NCBI GenBank assembly: GCA_041307765.1
Contig: JBFZCW010000207.1
Span: 1 to 5,511, forward strand
Origin: DYRB01 sp041307765
Lineage (GTDB): Bacteria; Pseudomonadota; Gammaproteobacteria; Chromatiales; Chromatiaceae
Length of the DNA stretch: 5,511 nucleotides
Direction: 5' to 3'
The notes below the pieces were generated by a model. That model ran no database searches. It was not told the origin of the DNA and saw only the letters and a program-made list of their open reading frames with translations. The translations under genes and the position numbers were made by a program. Positions 4,707 to 5,511 of this stretch are shown here, piece after piece. Each line of letters begins with the position of its first letter. Position 1 is the first letter of the stretch.

Positions 4707-5072
4707 ATGGCCGGCCCTGGGAGCCGCACCGGGGCCGCCATCGGCGGCGAAAAGGAGCAGATCGCCTGTCGCTATCTGGAGGGCCAGGGGCTGTGTCTGG
4801 TGGCCCGCAACCACCGCTGCCGGCATGGCGAGATCGATCTGGTGATGCGCGACGCAGACACCCTGGTCTTCGTGGAGGTGCGCTATCGCCGCTCCCAGCG
4901 CTTTGGCTCTGCAGCGGAGAGCGTGGACGCCCACAAGCAGCGGCGCCTGGCCGCCGCCGCGGGGCATTACTTGCAAAGTCATCCGAGCCCTCTGCCGTGC
5001 CGCTTCGATGTCCTCGCCATTGGGGCCGACGATTGCATCGACTGGATCCGCAATGCCTTCAGTGTCGAATGA
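4707..5072 (+). CDS. yraN: UPF0102 family nuclease-fold protein YraN
   Basis: Member of the YraN/UPF0102 family, which has a restriction-endonuclease-like fold; its cellular role is not established. The 121-residue protein has the family layout: G-x-x-x-E-x-x-A-x-x-YLEGQGL (14-29), VARNHRCRHGEIDLVMRD (32-49) with the probable metal-binding Glu42 and Asp44, LVFVEVRYRRSQRFG (53-67) with Glu57, K77 in the HK pair, and CRFDVLAI...IDWIRNAFS (98-119). The VEVRYRRS and CRFDV..WI..AF stretches are close to E. coli YraN. It starts 12 bases after the lpoA stop with only a weak ribosome-binding site, so coupled translation in the lpoA-yraN-dolP operon is likely. Confidence 0.94.
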   Translation: MAGPGSRTGAAIGGEKEQIACRYLEGQGLCLVARNHRCRHGEIDLVMRDADTLVFVEVRYRRSQRFGSAAESVDAHKQRRLAAAAGHYLQSHPSPLPCRFDVLAIGADDCIDWIRNAFSVE

Positions 5073-5088
5073 CGCCTGCGGCGTTGCG

Positions 5089-5511
5089 ATGGTCGCGAGG
5101 TTCAGGCGGACGAGCACGGCGTTGGCCCTGCTCACCGGGCTCTTGGTCCCCGTCCTGCTGCACGGTTGTGCAGCCGTTGTCGTGGTGGGCGTCGCCGCCG
5201 GCGCCGCCGTGGTCCACGACCGGCGCTCCAGTGCCACGGTGCTGGCCGACGATATGATCGAGATCCAGGCCATGAATCTGCTCCATGAGTACCCCGATAT
5301 CGCCGGCCGCAGCAACATCGCTATCAATAGTTACAACCTGGTCGCCCTGCTCACCGGACAGGCCGAGTCCGCCGAGATTGCCGATCGCTTCGCCGACACG
5401 GTGGCCCGCCTACCCAAGGTCGAGAAGGTGGTGAACGAGGTCACTATCGGGCCCAGTGCCGGTCTGACCGAGGCCAGCCATGACTTCTACCTCGCCTCGC
5501 GCTGCAAGCTC
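5089..5511 (+). CDS. dolP: DolP (YraP) BON-domain outer-membrane lipoprotein, 3' end cut by window
   Basis: DolP is a dual-BON-domain lipoprotein that supports outer-membrane integrity and localises to division sites in E. coli. The frame is open to the last base of the window (141 codons, no stop). Residues 1-26 form a signal peptide with basic MVARFRR start; the lipobox LHGC ends at Cys27, and CAAVVVVGVAAGAAVVHDRRS aligns with the E. coli segment CVAAAVVGTAA...DPRS. The first BON domain spans about 52-122 (INSYNLVALLTGQAES, VEKVVNEVTIG). GLTEASHDFYLASRCKL (125-141) begins the second. ATG 5089 lies 16 bases after the yraN stop and gives a compact signal. In-frame ATG 5053 or GTG 5062, overlapping yraN, are alternatives. 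diaA, expected between yraN and dolP, is missing. Confidence 0.9.
   Translation, partial: MVARFRRTSTALALLTGLLVPVLLHGCAAVVVVGVAAGAAVVHDRRSSATVLADDMIEIQAMNLLHEYPDIAGRSNIAINSYNLVALLTGQAESAEIADRFADTVARLPKVEKVVNEVTIGPSAGLTEASHDFYLASRCKL

Noticed and set aside
5069..5257. ATG at 5069 overlapping the yraN stop (ATGA) as the start of the last gene
   Set aside because: This frame gives a Trp/Ser/Arg-rich product without similarity. The DolP signal peptide and BON domain are in the frame of ATG 5089.

Overview
This 5.5 kb window is GC-rich chromosomal DNA from a gammaproteobacterium. The gene order (ftsI-ftsL-rsmH-mraZ, then rnpB, then rsmI diverging from lpoA-yraN-dolP) is the known arrangement at the start of the division/cell-wall (dcw) cluster in Pseudomonas and many other Gammaproteobacteria. 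The base composition and protein sequences would suit a purple-sulfur-bacterium type lineage (Chromatiales), but that taxonomic guess is an inference. Nothing points to a mobile element, prophage, CRISPR array or recent transfer.

Left part (1-1890, minus strand): the first four genes of the dcw cluster, read right to left. They are mraZ (autorepressor), rsmH (16S rRNA m4C1402 methyltransferase), ftsL (divisome bitopic protein) and the first 35 codons of ftsI (PBP3). The genes are tightly packed, with a 6-nt gap and then two 4-nt start/stop overlaps (GTGA and ATGA). Upstream of mraZ there is a textbook sigma-70 promoter (TTGACG-17-TAATAT). Immediately after it comes a 10-bp-periodic set of GTGGG boxes, the operator expected for MraZ. 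MraZ most likely starts at a TTG codon.

Middle (1890-2550): a short intergenic stretch of lower GC with two perfect palindromes, then the RNase P RNA gene rnpB (minus strand, bacterial type A) with its own promoter. Its L15 region, which normally pairs with the tRNA CCA end, can fold into a very stable UUCG-capped hairpin. This is the most unusual structural detail of the window.

Right part (2550-5511): rsmI (16S rRNA 2'-O-methyltransferase acting on C1402, the same nucleotide as RsmH) on the minus strand. It is head to head with the plus-strand operon lpoA-yraN-dolP. lpoA encodes a short LppC/LpoA lipoprotein that has only the periplasmic-binding-protein-like domain and lacks the N-terminal TPR domain of E. 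coli LpoA. yraN encodes a UPF0102 nuclease-fold protein. dolP (cut by the window end) encodes a BON-domain outer-membrane lipoprotein. diaA, which sits between yraN and dolP in E. coli and Pseudomonas, is absent here.

Together the genes couple peptidoglycan synthesis and division (FtsI, FtsL, LpoA, DolP, MraZ) with methylation of the ribosomal decoding centre (RsmH and RsmI) and tRNA maturation (RNase P). I found no undescribed multi-gene system. The noteworthy points are local variations on a conserved locus.
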